Assembly (NCBI RefSeq): GCF_020906515.1 | Contig: NC_085852.1 | Span: 2,170,001 to 2,234,000 of the forward strand | Direction: 5' to 3' | Origin: Vanrija pseudolonga | Taxonomy: Eukaryota; Basidiomycota; Tremellomycetes; Trichosporonales; Trichosporonaceae | Length of the DNA: 64,000 nt | Shown here: positions 51,654 through 63,722 of the stretch, one piece after another | Position numbering within the stretch: the first letter of the stretch is position 1 | Layout of the letters: each line of letters starts with the position of its first letter | Notes under the pieces: generated by a model | Seen by the model: the letters and a program-made list of their open reading frames with translations, nothing else | Database searches by the model: none | Told to the model about the DNA's origin: nothing | Translations under genes and position numbers: made by a program

Positions 51654-52337
51654 CTACACCCTACGGGGCTTCCTGGCCCTGGTACCGCCAATCTTGATGT
51701 GCGTGCGGTCCTCGATGCGCACGACGAGCTGGCGGACCTCGGCGCCGTCGGCGCCGCCGAGGGCCGAGTGGACGGCGTCGCGGCCGAGGCCCTCCATGCC
51801 GCGGTACGCGACCTGGATGGCCATGCGGTCTGCGCGCTGTTCGCGGAGGGCGCGCGCCGTGGCTGTGATGAGCGCAAACGTCTTGAGGGCGGCCTGGTGC
51901 GCGGCCTCGTAGCTCTGGCGCGACGTCTTGCGGAACACCTTGTCCGTGCCGCCCGACGTGGTGCGGAACATTGGCCCGAGGGCGTCGCAGAACGTCAGGA
52001 GCGTGTTGTTGCGCGTGCTCATCACGTGCAGAGTGTGCGTCGGCGCGCGGTCCGCAATGCCCGCCGCGTTGCGGTACAGGTCGGTCGGGAGAGGGTGCCA
52101 CCGCACCGTCTCGACGGGCGTCGCGTCCGCCGACGGGATGGTCGCCATGCCGACCACGCCCTGCTGCGCCGCGATCTTGCGGTTCTGACGGGCCAGGTTC
52201 TTACCCGAGGAGCGGGCCGGAGCGGTGAAGTCCAGCCCGACGCGCGAGGAGGTGGCGAAAGACGACGCCTGCACCCACCGGCTGGGGCCGGCGACCGCGG
52301 TGCGCGCCATCTGCGCGGGGAGGCGGAGAGATGCCAT
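51654..52337 (-). CDS. Mitochondrial small ribosomal subunit protein uS11
   Basis: A single-exon frame of 227 aa, starting at the Met before ASLRLPAQMARTAVAGPSRW, an Arg/Ala/Ser-rich mitochondrial presequence. The conserved uS11 core follows: HTLHVMSTRNNTLLTFCD, TSGGTDKVFRKTSRQSYEAAHQAA, and the C-terminal IEDRTHIKIGGTRARKPRRV, which closely parallels the bacterial S11 end. Between them MAIQVAYRGMEGLGRDAV corresponds to the variable middle. The protein sits on the platform of the mitoribosome small subunit, contacting rRNA and the mRNA exit path. The 100-residue N-terminal extension is normal for fungal mitochondrial forms. Confidence 0.88.
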   Translation of the reverse strand: MASLRLPAQMARTAVAGPSRWVQASSFATSSRVGLDFTAPARSSGKNLARQNRKIAAQQGVVGMATIPSADATPVETVRWHPLPTDLYRNAAGIADRAPTHTLHVMSTRNNTLLTFCDALGPMFRTTSGGTDKVFRKTSRQSYEAAHQAALKTFALITATARALREQRADRMAIQVAYRGMEGLGRDAVHSALGGADGAEVRQLVVRIEDRTHIKIGGTRARKPRRV

Positions 52338-52549
52338 GTTGGGGGTTGTTGAAGAGAGATGGAGGTTGTTAAAGGGGCGAGGAAGTGCGAGTTGGCCAGT
52401 GGTTGTCCGGATGGGTGCGGACTTTTTTTTTCGGCTGGTGCAGCCAGGGTTTGTGGCGGCTCGCCCAGCACCCCGCCAATCACTATGACACATGACATGC
52501 TCTATAAACCCATCACCACCCTCATGCACTATCGCTACGATACATAGAC

Positions 52550-54047
52550 TCAGACAACACCACCCCATGCACCCAGTCCTGCAAACACGGTCCCAAGCGC
52601 GACAATCAGGCCCTGGGAATGTCAGCAGAGCAAACAGTGACGACCTTGGAGCCACTTACACCCCACGTGACCGCGCCAACACCCGCACTTCCGACAATCT
52701 TCCACACCAGGCTCAGAGCAATGTGCAGCACCGTCACAAGGCCCCAAACCAGCGGGAGGTACGGCGACGGCGTCGAGTTTGGCTCGGCCGGCTCCCAGTC
52801 CTTGCCGCCACTTGCAAACGTCTGGTGCTTGTAGATCGGCTCCGAGTCGAAGTAGTATGCCGACAGGATCAGCGTTAAGCCGAGGTTGAGCAGCAGCGTG
52901 TCGAGGCGCCACAGCAGGTGGAGTGGGAACGGGATGTTGGGGAACGGAAGGCCGAATGCGTCTTCCAGTTCTGGCAGGTTAGCCCGATGCGTTTTTGTTG
53001 CGACTCACCCTGCCTTGCCCGCATGCGCTCAAGCACCTCGACGCGGAGTGCCAGTTCAGCCTCGTCCTCGAGGTACTGCTGCTCCTCGGCGTCCGCCACC
53101 AGCAGTGCTTCCGTCTCTGGGACCGTCGCGAGACCGTTGTTGCCATTACCGTTGCCGTTGGCGATCTCGGCCGGCTCATCGCATAACGGAGCCTCCTCGT
53201 CCCATCGCTCCTCCTCCAACAGGTCGCGGTACAGCTCGAGCTGCTCCCAGCCCTGGACGATACCCCACGCCGCCTCGGCAACGCCCCACCCCAGGCCGAG
53301 GTAGTACGACGAGTGGAACCCCGACGTCGGCGACGGGATAGTTAACGGGATCGACACGAGGCGGATCCCCTCGTGCAGGACTGCGTGGACGACGGTCGAC
53401 AGCACAATAGTCCACGAGTTGGACAAGAGAAGCCATGACACGCCGACCCATGTCGGCACGCGCAGCGACTGGACCGTAAACGATGCGAATAAGCCGACGA
53501 GGAAGGCCTTCCAGAAGATGGGGTGCGGGTAGACCTGGCCGTGGCTGCGCTCGTCCGCCGACGGAGGCCTGAGATGGGTTAGATGCAGTAAAGGTGCAGT
53601 GCACAAACCCACCATCCGTAGACGATAATTGCCACCAAGAGGGCAACAAACAGAATCGTGACGAAAGGCACGAGAAGGTATAGTCTTGAGATGAAGCGCC
53701 ATGTCACTGCGCGCAAGTGGTCAGTCACCGGAGTGACGCTGCACGTCCTTATCGCACGCACCGTTGATAATGGGAGCTCCCTCCTCGACGAGCTCGTAGT
53801 CGTCGAGGTCGTCGTCGTTCTCGTCATCGTCGTCACACTCTGCCTCGCCGTTCCCCGCAAGTCCGTTCGCGCCATCTGGGCTCACGCCCCGCACCTGTAC
53901 CGCGGGCACGGTAGTTGTCGCTCCATAGCTGACGCGCAGTGGCCGCTTTGCGCGCCCTGTTGGGCCTGGTGTCGATGAGCGCCTAAAGGCTGTGGGTGGG
54001 GATGCCGAGAGTGCAGCGGCTGTGATTACCGTGGCTGCGTGCGCCAT
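52550..54047 (-). CDS. Multi-pass membrane protein, unrecognised fungal family
   Basis: Five exons (54047-53762, 53706-53613, 53568-53009, 52970-52660, 52612-52550) encode 437 aa. The N-terminal 95 residues are disordered with an acidic Asp/Glu run. A first span LLVPFVTILFVALLVAIIVYG is followed by FLVGLFASFTVQSL, WLLLSNSWTIVLSTVVHAVL and an amphipathic Trp-rich region (YYLGLGWGVAEAAWGIVQGWE). A cytosolic loop with Asn/Gly and acidic residues (about 235-310) separates these from the C-terminal spans LLNLGLTLILSAYYF, LVWGLVTVLHIALSLVW and GLIVALGTVFAGLGAWGG. The layout is that of an organelle membrane protein; I do not recognise the family. All intron phases agree. Confidence 0.65.
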
Positions 54048-54700
54048 GGTGTGTGTGGGGGTGTGTGGGTGTATGCGTAGTAAGTGTGAGAGTCGAGTCG
54101 AGTTGAGAGATATACGCCAGAACAGGCGGCGATGGTGAACGGCGAACCAAAGTGACACCACAGTGGTGAGCCCCGCTTGCGGATCTGCAGCCAGATGCAC
54201 CCGCCGGCGGCCCACCACCTGAAAATACCGCTTAAAAACGTAACCCATTTAGTAAGTGACGCGTACCCCATGTGGAAGTCGCGTGTTTCTATTTTACATA
54301 ATCACAATGAAAGCCGAAATCGGTCGAACCTCACTCGTCACCATCCGGTTGTCATTGTTAGCCGGAAAAGTCAAAGCGGGAGTATTTTTCATGTTTCGTG
54401 AGGTGGACCGCGGCATCCAGATCGTGTCGACAGCCAAGCTCTCCCGAGTGGGGGGTCCGAACGCCGCCAGCGACCTCCTAGCACGACACTTTGACTTTTA
54501 CTACACTCTCCATCCTATAAAAGAGCTCGACCACATCTGCCCCGCGCGCAAGGACCCCCTCTTCTCCACCGCGACAACACAGAACAGAGACTCTGCCTCG
54601 ACGCGATCCCGAGCTAGACCACCAGCAGCCAGCTCGCGTAACCCCACCACTCCGCCCCTTCTACCCCAACTCCACCATTCCCGCCCCACCTAAAAACACC
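54048..54700. other. Divergent promoter between membrane protein and carnitine carrier
   Basis: These 650 bp are less GC-rich than the flanks. A CATCCTATAAAAG string near 54512 is a reasonable TATA-like element about 190 bp before the carrier's ATG. No coding signal. Confidence 0.45.
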
Positions 54701-56358
54701 ATGGCCGACGTTGACAGCTCTGACATCGTGGCCATCAAGGAGGAGACAAAGGGTCAGACCGACTCGGTCAAGTCGTTCATCTCGGGCGGCTTTGGCGGCA
54801 CCTGTGCCGTGCTCGTCGGACACCCCTTCGACCTGACAAAGACACGTCTGCAGACGGCCGCTCCCGGCACTTACACTGGTGCCATTGACGTTGTCAAGAA
54901 GACGCTCGCGCGTGATGGTGTCAAGGGGTGAGTAGAGAGCTGTGGGCGTAGTGGCACGCGGAGCCATGGGAGCGGATGTCAGAGCCGGGGATGCTACCTG
55001 CATGAGCCGGACGCCGGGGTGTCGCTTGGATGTGGTGTCGGTCGCCCGACCACGCCCAAGCGGCGGCGTCGGCGCGATTTCGTGATGGTGCTCAGCCACC
55101 CACACCGGACCGGCGGTGCGAGCATGCGGTACAGCGGTGCCGCCCCAACACACAGCGGGGCCGCCCCACACTAGCTTACACTGCCGGCGCCCGCTGCGCC
55201 GACCCTGGGTGGTCGTCTCCCTGGCTGGCTCCGACGGACGACTCCACATGCCACCTCCGCACGCGGCCGTGCTGACCCCGCACAGTCTGTACCGTGGCAT
55301 CACCCCCCCTCTTATCGGTGTGACGCCCATCTTTGCCATCTCGTTCTGGGTGAGTTTGCTTTCTGCTGCTGGTGCTGCTCGGTCTCGACAAGCTCGCCTC
55401 CAGCGGCCCACTGCCGCCCAACTTGCGCTCGGCTAACGCGACCTCTCTCCCAGGGCTACGACCTCGGCAAGAAGATTGTCTACTCTGCCACCCCCGGCCG
55501 CGAGTCGCCCGCGCTCTCGACCGCTGAGCTCGGTTTCGCTGGTTTCTTCTCGGCCATCCCCGCTACCCTTGTCGCTGCCCCCGCAGAGCGTGTCAAGGTC
55601 CTCCTCCAGGTCCAGGGACAGGGCGGCAAGCCTGCCTACACTGGCCCCGTCGATGTCGTGAGCAAGCTCTACAAGGAGGGCGGTCTCAAGTCGGTCTTCC
55701 GTGGCACTGGTGCTACTCTTGCCCGTGACGGTCCTGGTTCGGCTGTGTGAGTAGTCGCGAAAAAAAGTCGTGTGACTGGGGCAAGCAAGCGTCGGCTCGA
55801 GGCGGACTCGCGAACTGGCGGCTTGCGGCCGTCGCTCGAGCTCTTGTCGTCAGAGCACTGCTTGCCCAATCAATCTGGATCAAAGCTGACGCCACAGTTA
55901 CTTCGTCACCTACGAGCGCGTCAAGGCTGCCCTCTCTGGCAAGCCCGTCGTTGACCCCGTCACTGGCGAGACTGCCCCTCCTCCCCTCTCGCTCGGCGCT
56001 GTCATGTTCGCTGGTGGCTCTGCCGGTGTTGCCATGTGGGCTCTTGCCATCCCCCCTGACGTGAGCAGCTTTTATGCCAACGATGGCGCAAGCTGACCCC
56101 TCCAGACCATCAAGTCGCGTATCCAGTCTGCCCCCACCGGCACCTACTCGGGCTTCTTCGACTGCGCGCGCAAGCTCATTGCTGCCGACGGTGTCGGTGC
56201 TCTCTGGAAGGGCTTTGGCCCTGCCATGGCCCGTGCTTTCCCTGCCAACGTGAGTGACAGTTACTGTAGTGGACGGAAGAGCCCCGCTAACCACCACCCA
56301 GGCCGCTACTTTCGTCGGCGTCGAACTGTCGCTCAAGGCCATGAACTCGATGTGGTAG
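54701..56358 (+). CDS. CRC1: Mitochondrial carnitine/acylcarnitine carrier (CRC1-like)
   Basis: Six exons (54701-54927, 55286-55349, 55454-55746, 55898-56060, 56106-56249, 56302-56358) encode 315 aa, the family's length. Three mitochondrial-carrier repeats are present: HPFDLTKTRLQ, APAERVKVLLQVQGQ and IPPDTIKSRIQSAP (the Px[DE]xx[KR]x[KR]Q signatures). Each is followed by a G-x-x-x-[LF]-[YWFR]-[KR]-G element: GLYRG, SVFRGT and ALWKGF. APAERVK in repeat 2 and the C-terminal FVGVELSLKAM are typical of carnitine/acylcarnitine carriers (SLC25A20, yeast Crc1). It exchanges carnitine for acylcarnitine across the inner mitochondrial membrane, feeding beta-oxidation or acetyl-unit import. The first intron is unusually long for this window (358 nt). 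Confidence 0.88.
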
Positions 56359-56694
56359 ATTATAGAAGAAGCTTTAGTCAGGTTGTAGATTCATGCATGG
56401 GTGTGCGTGCGGCGGGGGTGTGGTTGGAGTGCTATGCGTCGCGAGGTATGTCGGCGACTTCACCGGTGGAGTGGGTGAGTGGGGGGGTCGAGTGTGGGGC
56501 TTGGTGGGGGGATGCCGCGGCAATGGACGGCAGGGTGAAGCCCGCTTGTGACTGCCCCCATCTGGTGACGTACTACGTATCTCGGCGACGCCCGCCAGTG
56601 GTTGTCGTCGCCCTCGTCGACTTGGTGTCCTCGCGTCCTCCTCCTCAACGTCGTCTCGTCCATCCCACGACAACTCTCACGCACAACCAGCATC

Positions 56695-58818
56695 ATGCTC
56701 CCGACGGATGTGTCCCCCAGGCAGAGGGTGCTGCAAGTGGCAGCGAGCGTCGTGTTCTGGTGCGTCGCGTGGGCCGGCGGCTCGTCTTATCGCTATCTCC
56801 TCCCTAACTCGCGGCAGCTTCCTCACTGTCGGCCTCGTGTTCGGGTACGCGGCGCTCAAGCCCGTCCTCCTCGCGTCGGGGGTGTACGCCGACCTATGCG
56901 AGGACGACAAGCCGTACTGCGCAGCGCAGGACACCAAGCTCAATTTCCTCTTCATCATCGCGACGAGCACGGTCAATGTGGGTGGTGTCGTCGGGCGTCG
57001 TTGGGGGTGTCGCTGATGAACCCCAGATGGCATCGTTCCCAGTCGGCGTGTACCTCGACACGGTCGGCCCGCAGGTGTCGACGCTTACTGGTGCTGTGGT
57101 GTTCGCGGCGGGTTGTATCGTGTTCTCCCTTGGACACGTTGGGAAATGTGAGTGCCGAGGGAGGGGGGAAGGGGGAGGTTGGCCTCGTGCTGCCGATCTC
57201 CTCTCTCCCATCTCCGATCTTTCTTTCCTCCAATCACTCTGCTGACCGTTCCACAGATGTCGACACCTACCTCGTGTATGTGGTGTCGAAATACTGAGCT
57301 AGCACCACTAACACCCCAGGGGCTACTTTCTCCTCGCGCTCGGCTCGCCCGCCATCTTCCTCGCCCAGTTCCACCGTGAGTAGCTACTCCCCGCCGACGC
57401 AGCCACTTACGCCAGTGTCCAACACGTTCCCCGCGCGCTCGGGCCTGATCCTCGGCGCGATAACGGGCGCGTTCGACGCGTCGTCGTTCCCGCTGGTATT
57501 CTACAAGGCCGCGTTCTTTGCCTTTGGGGAGAAGCCCAGCTTGTGGGTGTAGCTTGAACTCCAACAGGAACAGCCAGCTGACCCACCCAGACGCACCTTC
57601 TTCGCGCTGTACGCCGCCATCCCGATCCTCCTCATCGCGCAGCAGCTCTCCTTCGGCCCCGTCGAGTCGTACGAGCGCCCTGGGGAGGTCGAGGCGGTCG
57701 AGGAGGCGACCGACGCGCTCATCTTCTCGTCGCCCTTCAACGGGCCGAGCACGCTCCCGCCCCAGCCGACAAGGCGCAGCATCAGCCCCGGGTCGCCGTA
57801 CTCGCCCTCTACGAGCCCAGACCGCGCTGCTGCCAACGCTGACCGCCGCGCGTCGGCCTGGTCCGTCTGGAGCCGCGACGACGAAGGCAACCCCACGCAC
57901 CGCCGTCGCCGGCCGAGTGTCACGGCCTACTCGCGCGTCGCGTACGATATCCCGGACAACGCGGACGAGAGCGAGCAGATCATCCGCCTCGAGCAGGGCT
58001 GCGAGATGCGCGACCCCGTTGTCGGGGTGCTCTTTGGCCAGAGCGCCGTCAGCCAGGTGTACTCGTCGTGGTTCTGGATCATGGAGTTCATGGTGGCCGT
58101 GCACATGTGGGTGATTGTAACACAGGTTATGCTCACCCGCCAGGACGAGGATAAACTGGTACCTCGCCACGGTTCACTCCCAGCTCGCGTACTACACCAA
58201 GAACGTCGGCCTGGCGGACACGCTCACGGACAGTGGGTTCCCAAAACGCCTTCAGCTAACCCGCCAGCTTTCACGGTACTCCTCCCGCTCGCTGGCATCA
58301 TCACCGTCCCCGCGGTCGGCTGGCTGCTCGACACGAGACGTATCCGGGACGTGGCCCTCGTCATGCTCTCCATCGGCGTGGGCTTTGGCGGGTTGGGCTT
58401 GGCGTCGCATACGATCCCGCAGCTCATCGGCATCGGGCTACTCGTGTGCTTCCGCCCGTTGTTCTACACTGCCATTTCGTGCGTAGCTAGCATCGTGGGA
58501 TGATGGTAGCTGACGACACGCCCCAGAGACTACGCAGCCAAGGTCTTCGGATTCGAGACCTTTGGCACGGTGTACGGCTGGGCCATGACCCTCTCCGGCC
58601 TGCTCGGCCTCGTCCTCGCGCCGATGGACAAGTCGGTCAAGGACACATTCCACGGCAGCTATACCGTGTACAACGTGCTCCTGCTCGTGCTGGGAATCAT
58701 CTCGTCGGCCCTGCTGGCGTGGCGCACCAGTGTTGTGCCGGCCCCCCGCAGCGGCGCCATTACCCTGCCGCCCGACGTTATCATCGAGGAGGTCGTGGTG
58801 GAGGAGGAGGAGCCATAG
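56695..58818 (+). CDS. MFS transporter of the FMP42/SLC43 (LAT3-like) type
   Basis: Ten exons with nine short introns were traced with consistent phases, about 550 aa. The first exon is 56695-56759 and the last ends with VVVEEEEP and TAG. Membrane segments include FLTVGLVFGYAALKPVLL, SFPVGVYLDTVGPQVSTLTGAVVF, YFLLALGSPAIFLAQF and RSGLILGAITGAFDASSFP, the last a strong family motif. HMTRINWYLATVHSQLAYY follows a 37-nt intron whose donor is the GTGGGT just after HMT's first two bases. A long cytosolic loop rich in Ser/Pro/Arg separates the two halves. SLC43 proteins carry large neutral amino acids; the fungal substrate is unproven. Confidence 0.8.
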
Positions 58819-59081
58819 CCAAAGGCAACAGCCATAAGCAACTGCATTACAATGTATCGATATCTGCCTCAACATCTGGTATGGAAGCATCAGTAGTCAT
58901 TGAGCAACGCCGGTGTTAGCAATGTTTTGTCGGTGTCAGCGTCAGCAGCTCCGACATCGCGGTTCGGAAATGGCCGGTTGTTGACGACATGTTGCCGAGT
59001 CAAAGCCCAAGTCGGCACAGAGGCTGACTTTATCAACCAACTTGTTCGCGTCCTCGTCCACTCCACTCACCGCCTCACACA
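58819..59081. other. Short intergenic promoter region
   Basis: 263 bp between two plus-strand genes; no coding signal. It should contain the terminator of the transporter and the promoter of the flavoprotein. Confidence 0.45.
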
Positions 59082-60766
59082 ATGCCGCTACCACGCAAGG
59101 ACCCAACAAAGTCGTACTGGATCGAGCAGGCTCCGTCCCCGCTCAAAGACTTCCAGTCGGGCCCGCTGCCAGAACGCACCGACGTGCTGATCATCGGGGC
59201 GGGGTATACGGCCGCAACGCTGGCGTACTGGCTGCGCGCGTTCTCCCCGGCCGACGCGGTGCCGAGCATCACTGTGCTCGACGCGCGCGACATCTGCGGG
59301 GGCGCAACGGGTAGAAACGGTATGTCTGCCTCTTTCTTGCTCAGCGTGCTCACGCTCCAGGCGGCCAGCTGAGGCCCATCTCGTTCGACGCGTACGCCGA
59401 CTGGGCAGCAACGTACGGCCGCGACACAGCGCGCGAGCTGATCGAGCACGAAGTCGCGCACATCCCCGCGTTCGAGGCGCTCGTCGCCGCCGAAAAGCTA
59501 GACTGCGACCTGCACGTCTCGCGCACGTGGTCGGCGTACATGACCGACGAGGAGGCCGCCAAGGGGGTCGCGCAGGTCGAGGGCATGCGCGCTGCCGAGG
59601 GCGGATGGGTGGATCGCGTCGTGGGCGATGTCGTCGCAACACGGGATCCGGAGGAGGCGGGACGGTTGACGAGGGTCAAGGGCGCGCGAGGGGCCGTCGG
59701 TGTGCCCGGGGGGAGGATGTAAGTGGCCCAGGTCGCCTGGCAGCTGTTGGAGAAAGGCAGAGCGAGAGCTGACACCCCCAGCTGGCCATACAAGTTCGTG
59801 CACGGCCTCTTCGCCAAGCTCCTCCAGACACCGGGGTTCGAGCTGCACGCACACACCCCCGCGGTGGAAGTACTCCCGTGCCGCAACTCCAACATGGAGT
59901 GGACGGTGGCCACGGCGCGCGGCGACATCCGCGCCAAGGCGGTCGTGTACGCCAATAACCGGTGGGTCGAGCACCTCGCGCCCGAGTTCCGGGGCGTCAT
60001 CACGGCCGCGAGGAACCAGATGGCTGCGATTCGGCTGGATGGGAGTCGCTGGGCGGGGGGAAAGCTCGACGAGCAGGCCATGCAGTTCTGGGACGGGCTG
60101 CACAACGTGAGTAGCGGGTCGGAGTGGCAGCGAACGAGCGAGAGGGCTGACGCGCGGTGCGCGCACTCGCAGAACTACTATGTCACCTTCCCGCAGTACA
60201 ACACCCTCGTGATAGGCGGCGCGAAGCAGGTCCTCGTGCGTCCGACGACTCGGCCAGACGGGAGCGCAGGCCCGCCCGACCTGTCGCTGTGGCACGACAA
60301 CGACGACGAGGACAAGAATGCGCCCGGGGCAGAAGCTTACTTCCGCTCCTGGCCACAGCGCGACCTCGTCGGCTGGGGCGGGCCGTCGGAAGCCAAGTTG
60401 GCAGGTACAAACCCCTCCGCGGACGCGAGCACGGGCGGGCTGTGGACGGGCGTCATGAGCCACTCGATCGACTCTATGCCCTTTGTCGGGCCGCTCGACT
60501 GCGAGCGCGTCGCGGCCGGACAGTACGTCGCGGCCGGGTGGAACGGGCACGGGATGCCGCGTATCCTGCTGGCGACGCACGCACTCGCGGGGCAGGTGTT
60601 GGCCGGGCTCGGGGTGCAGGCTACGCCTGGGCCAGAGTGGGCGAGGCGGCTGAGGATCCCGCGCCTGCCGGCGCCGTTTGAGGTCAGCCCCGAACGCCTG
60701 CGGCGGGTGACTGCTGCTGCTAGGGAGCATGCGGCGGCGCAGGAGAAGGCCAAGGCCAAGCTGTGA
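59082..60766 (+). CDS. FAD-dependent oxidoreductase of the DAO family
   Basis: Exons 59082-59319, 59361-59718, 59782-60106 and 60173-60766 encode 504 aa. The FAD motif VLIIGAGYTAATLAYWL sits at residues about 35-51, followed by the acidic strand end ITVLDARDICGGATGRNGGQL, whose GGATGRNGG is typical of glycine/D-amino-acid-oxidase-like proteins. VVYANNRWVEHLAP marks the second part of the FAD domain. The C-terminus SMPFVGPL and GWNGHGMPRILLATHALA is the last conserved block. Intron 1 falls within the GRNGG motif. No signal peptide or peroxisomal SKL end is present (it ends KAKL). Likely an amine or amino-acid oxidase; substrate unknown. Confidence 0.8.
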
Positions 60767-60851
60767 TAGATTAGATGCATCTGCGTGCGGGGTTGTCGTA
60801 GAGGGCGGGGCGTGCTGCCAGTCAAAGTCGTGTACGCGACCCCACCACCAC

Positions 60852-60940
60852 CAGCAGCGCGTGGAGGAGCGGTCTAACCAACCGCCGGGGTGCGCACCCC
60901 CCACGACTGCAGGTTGAGGGTTCGAGCCTGCTCGCTGTTG
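60852..60940 (+). tRNA. tRNA-like sequence, probably degenerate
   Basis: An 89-nt segment starts CAGCAGC and ends GCTGTTG, which pair over seven bases with one wobble. A B-box-like GGGTTCGAGCC and an A-box-like TGGAGGAGCGG are present in the right order, and the length fits a type II (Leu/Ser) tRNA. However, the D and anticodon arms do not fold normally, and the T stem seems split by an insertion of about six bases. A pseudogene is the best guess. Confidence 0.3.
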
Positions 60941-62244
60941 ATCCGAACCTGTCTCAGGAGGAAGGAGATTGGCAACGGGATTCGGGAGCGGGGGTAGAGC
61001 TTTTTTGTGTGCTCTGTGTTGTGTGTTGTGGTGCCAGACTGTGGCGGATCGGCGCAAGTGTTCCTGTGCGCCCCTTTGCCACTCCTTTGGATCAACTGTA
61101 TGCTGCGCCACCTCGGTGTGCTCGGCAGCTCGCCACCCCCGCAGGACGCAACACATGCATAAAACCAGCATGGATACGCCCCAATGTCTAAATCACCCGC
61201 CACTCCACAAGGCCGCCGCAGTGTCAACAGCGTCGCTTCGTGTTACTGGAGAAGACGGTGCGCCGTGGCGTCGGCATTCTGGCCCAAGTGTGCCTCGTTT
61301 CCCGGCTGCCACGGCAAGTGGCATTCGCGCTTTCCTCTAGTGCGGTCGGCACACCAAGAAGCCTATGCAGCATATCAGCCTCAGAGGACCCCACATGCAC
61401 GCGCATGCAGCCCAGCTCGAGCTCGCGCACGCACGCACGCACGCACGCACCAACCAGGCAGCGGCCCAGCCGCCAAAAGGGTAGGGTGTGTTAACCGCGC
61501 GCTAAGCCATTTTCCTCGCTCCTCGGCGCCATCGCGGCGCCGAACTGAGAGGGCGCGCCGCGAGAGAGGGGGAGATGTGAATGCGCAAACGCAAACGCGC
61601 ATAGATATGTAGCAGCGCCGTACGTGCGTGCGTATCTACCAGCGATAGCGCAGCGTATGTAGAGCGCCGCCGATCATTGGAGCGCGGGTAGGATAAGATA
61701 CCACCAGGTGACTTGACACGGCCCGCGGCCACGCCGCTGGTACCCTCGCCATTCGGCAGGCATTCGGCCCCTCCCCGTTCAGTCCTGTCCGCAGTTCATA
61801 TCATGCATGCGCATCGTGAGGCCCCTCACCGCCCGCCGAATGTATACATGCATACGCAGTGCGCGGACTCGCCGCGCTCACGCGCGCCGAACCCGAGGAT
61901 CCCGAACTATGCGGGGACGTGCTGTCGGAGTCGCCGTCCCGACTGCCGCCACCACCGTACGCCGCTCGACGCGACCCACTCTGTGCTATCTCTGGACAAT
62001 ACGACACGGGGCGCTATCGCCCTCGCTCGGGATTGCGCATCTCCGCGGTATCGCATCCGCGGCCCCGCGATCGCGGTATCGCACTCCGCGGTATCGCGCG
62101 CCACGCCACTCGGCAGACATACCCGGTTGTGCTGCATCCCCAACCATTCTACAACGCTATGGTTATTGATTCGATTCCCTCGGCGGCCGCCGCCGCGCCC
62201 GTAACCCCATGACCTTGCTCGCTGCGCTCGCGCTTCCGCTCCGC
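60941..62244. other. Intergenic stretch, 1.3 kb
   Basis: No credible gene on either strand. It contains a GCAC repeat (61427-61450, six units) and three copies of CGCGGTATCGC at 62044, 62072 and 62087. The right end is the 3' region of the amino-acid transporter gene. Confidence 0.45.
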
Positions 62245-63722
62245 TTACTCCGACTTGACAGTGCCCGAGTTGTCGGCGCACGTCCAAGGACCGTGGGTCG
62301 ACTTGGTGGCGATCAGCTCCTTGATGGCGGCGTAGAGACCGCCAACGACGAAGAAGAGGCCGCAGACAAAGATGAAAATGTTGAGCACGGCCATCCAGAC
62401 GTTGCGCGCGCCGCGCTCCTTGTAGCGCCAGTTGTCGTGCCACCAGATGAGGGGGAACACGAGCACGGTGGTCTGGGGCGTGAAGAGCGAGCCGATGAAG
62501 CCGACGATGCTGCCAAACGAAGGGATAGCCGACGCGAGGATGTACGCGACGATCATGACGCTCGCCGTCGTGCAGAGCCACGTCACCCAGTGGCGGACGG
62601 TGGGGCGTGTGAGGTGGTCGGTGCCCTGGAGGAGGCGGAGGAAGACGTACTTGGCCGCGAGATGCGAGTAGATGCACAGCGTGACAAGCAGACCGGGGAG
62701 AGCGATGCCGTAGCAGACGCGCTTCATGAGCGGGCCGGCAGATCCGAGCGCAGGCGACGAGACGTACTGCCCGCAGAAGTGGTACACGATCGAGCCGATG
62801 ATGAGGTAGAGCGCGAGGCAGAGCGTCGTGCCGGCGATCATGACCTTCTGGTACTGGCGGGGGTCGCGCATCTCGGAGATGATGCCAAAGTAGGTGGGCG
62901 TGGCGGCGAACGCGAAGAGCGAGTTTGTGATGGCGCTGATACCCGTGATGGCGTCGGCCTTGGCGAAGACCTTGAAGTTCTTGTCCCAGGGGCCGGTGGG
63001 CGGCGCGGCGCTAGGACGGTCCTGGACGCCAACGGCGACCGTGACCGTGAGCACTGAGACGAGGATGGAGACGACGCCGATCCAGCCGAGCCACGAGATC
63101 TCGCCCATCGTGCGAATGGAGCAGGCCATCCAGCCGAGCACCGCGGCCACAGCGATAAACACCGCCGTGCACGCCGCGTGTGCGCTCACGCCGTTGAGGG
63201 CCGTCGAGACCGCGACGACCGCAGAGGCAGTCACGAAAATGAAGTTGATGGTGAAGATGATGCCGAAGATCTCGCGGCCCCAGCGGCCGAAGAGGAGGCC
63301 GCCGATGTCGGCGTACGAGTAGATTTCCGGGTGGCGCTGCTTGAACGGTCCGATGAGGGAGCCCGTGTCTGTGGTGGTGTCAGTCAGGCGCCGCAAACAC
63401 AACCGGGCGACTTACAGATCATGAGGGCCGTGACGGCGCACAGGAGGATAATGCCCGGCACGAGGCCGACGCTCATGAACACGAACGGGATGGCGAGAAT
63501 GCCCAGGCCGAGGTTGGCCTTTGTGATGAGGATGAACGCGCCCCAGGCCGACACGCCGCGGTAGTTTGGTCCTTCCTCTGTAATGTCGCCAAACACGGCG
63601 TCGGTGGTCACGACGCCAGGCGCGACGACGCCCGCCTTGCCGTCCTCGACGTCGACGTCGTGGTGCGCAGTGTGCGCGTCATGCTCGTACACGTCGACGC
63701 TGTCCTTGTCCTTCTTGATCAT
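62245..63722 (-). CDS. Amino-acid transporter of the AAAP family
   Basis: Exons 63722-63416 and 63368-62245 encode 476 aa with about eleven hydrophobic spans. The N-terminus is a charged cytosolic tail (DVYEHDAHTAHHDVDVEDG). The first span motif AWGAFILITKANLGLGILAIPFVF is the N-terminal signature of the Aa_trans family. TGSLIGPFKQRHPEIYSYADIGG, FAFAATPTYFGIISEMRDP and AAKYVFLRLLQGTDHL are further matches to fungal neutral amino-acid permeases (Neurospora MTR type). It should couple amino-acid uptake to protons at the plasma or vacuolar membrane. Only one intron, phase 1, lies after span 2. Confidence 0.88.

Noticed and set aside
62209-63057. Plus-strand frame of 282 codons rich in Asp/Glu/Arg
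   Set aside because: Mirror of the AAAP transporter exon, whose membrane spans and family motifs are clear.
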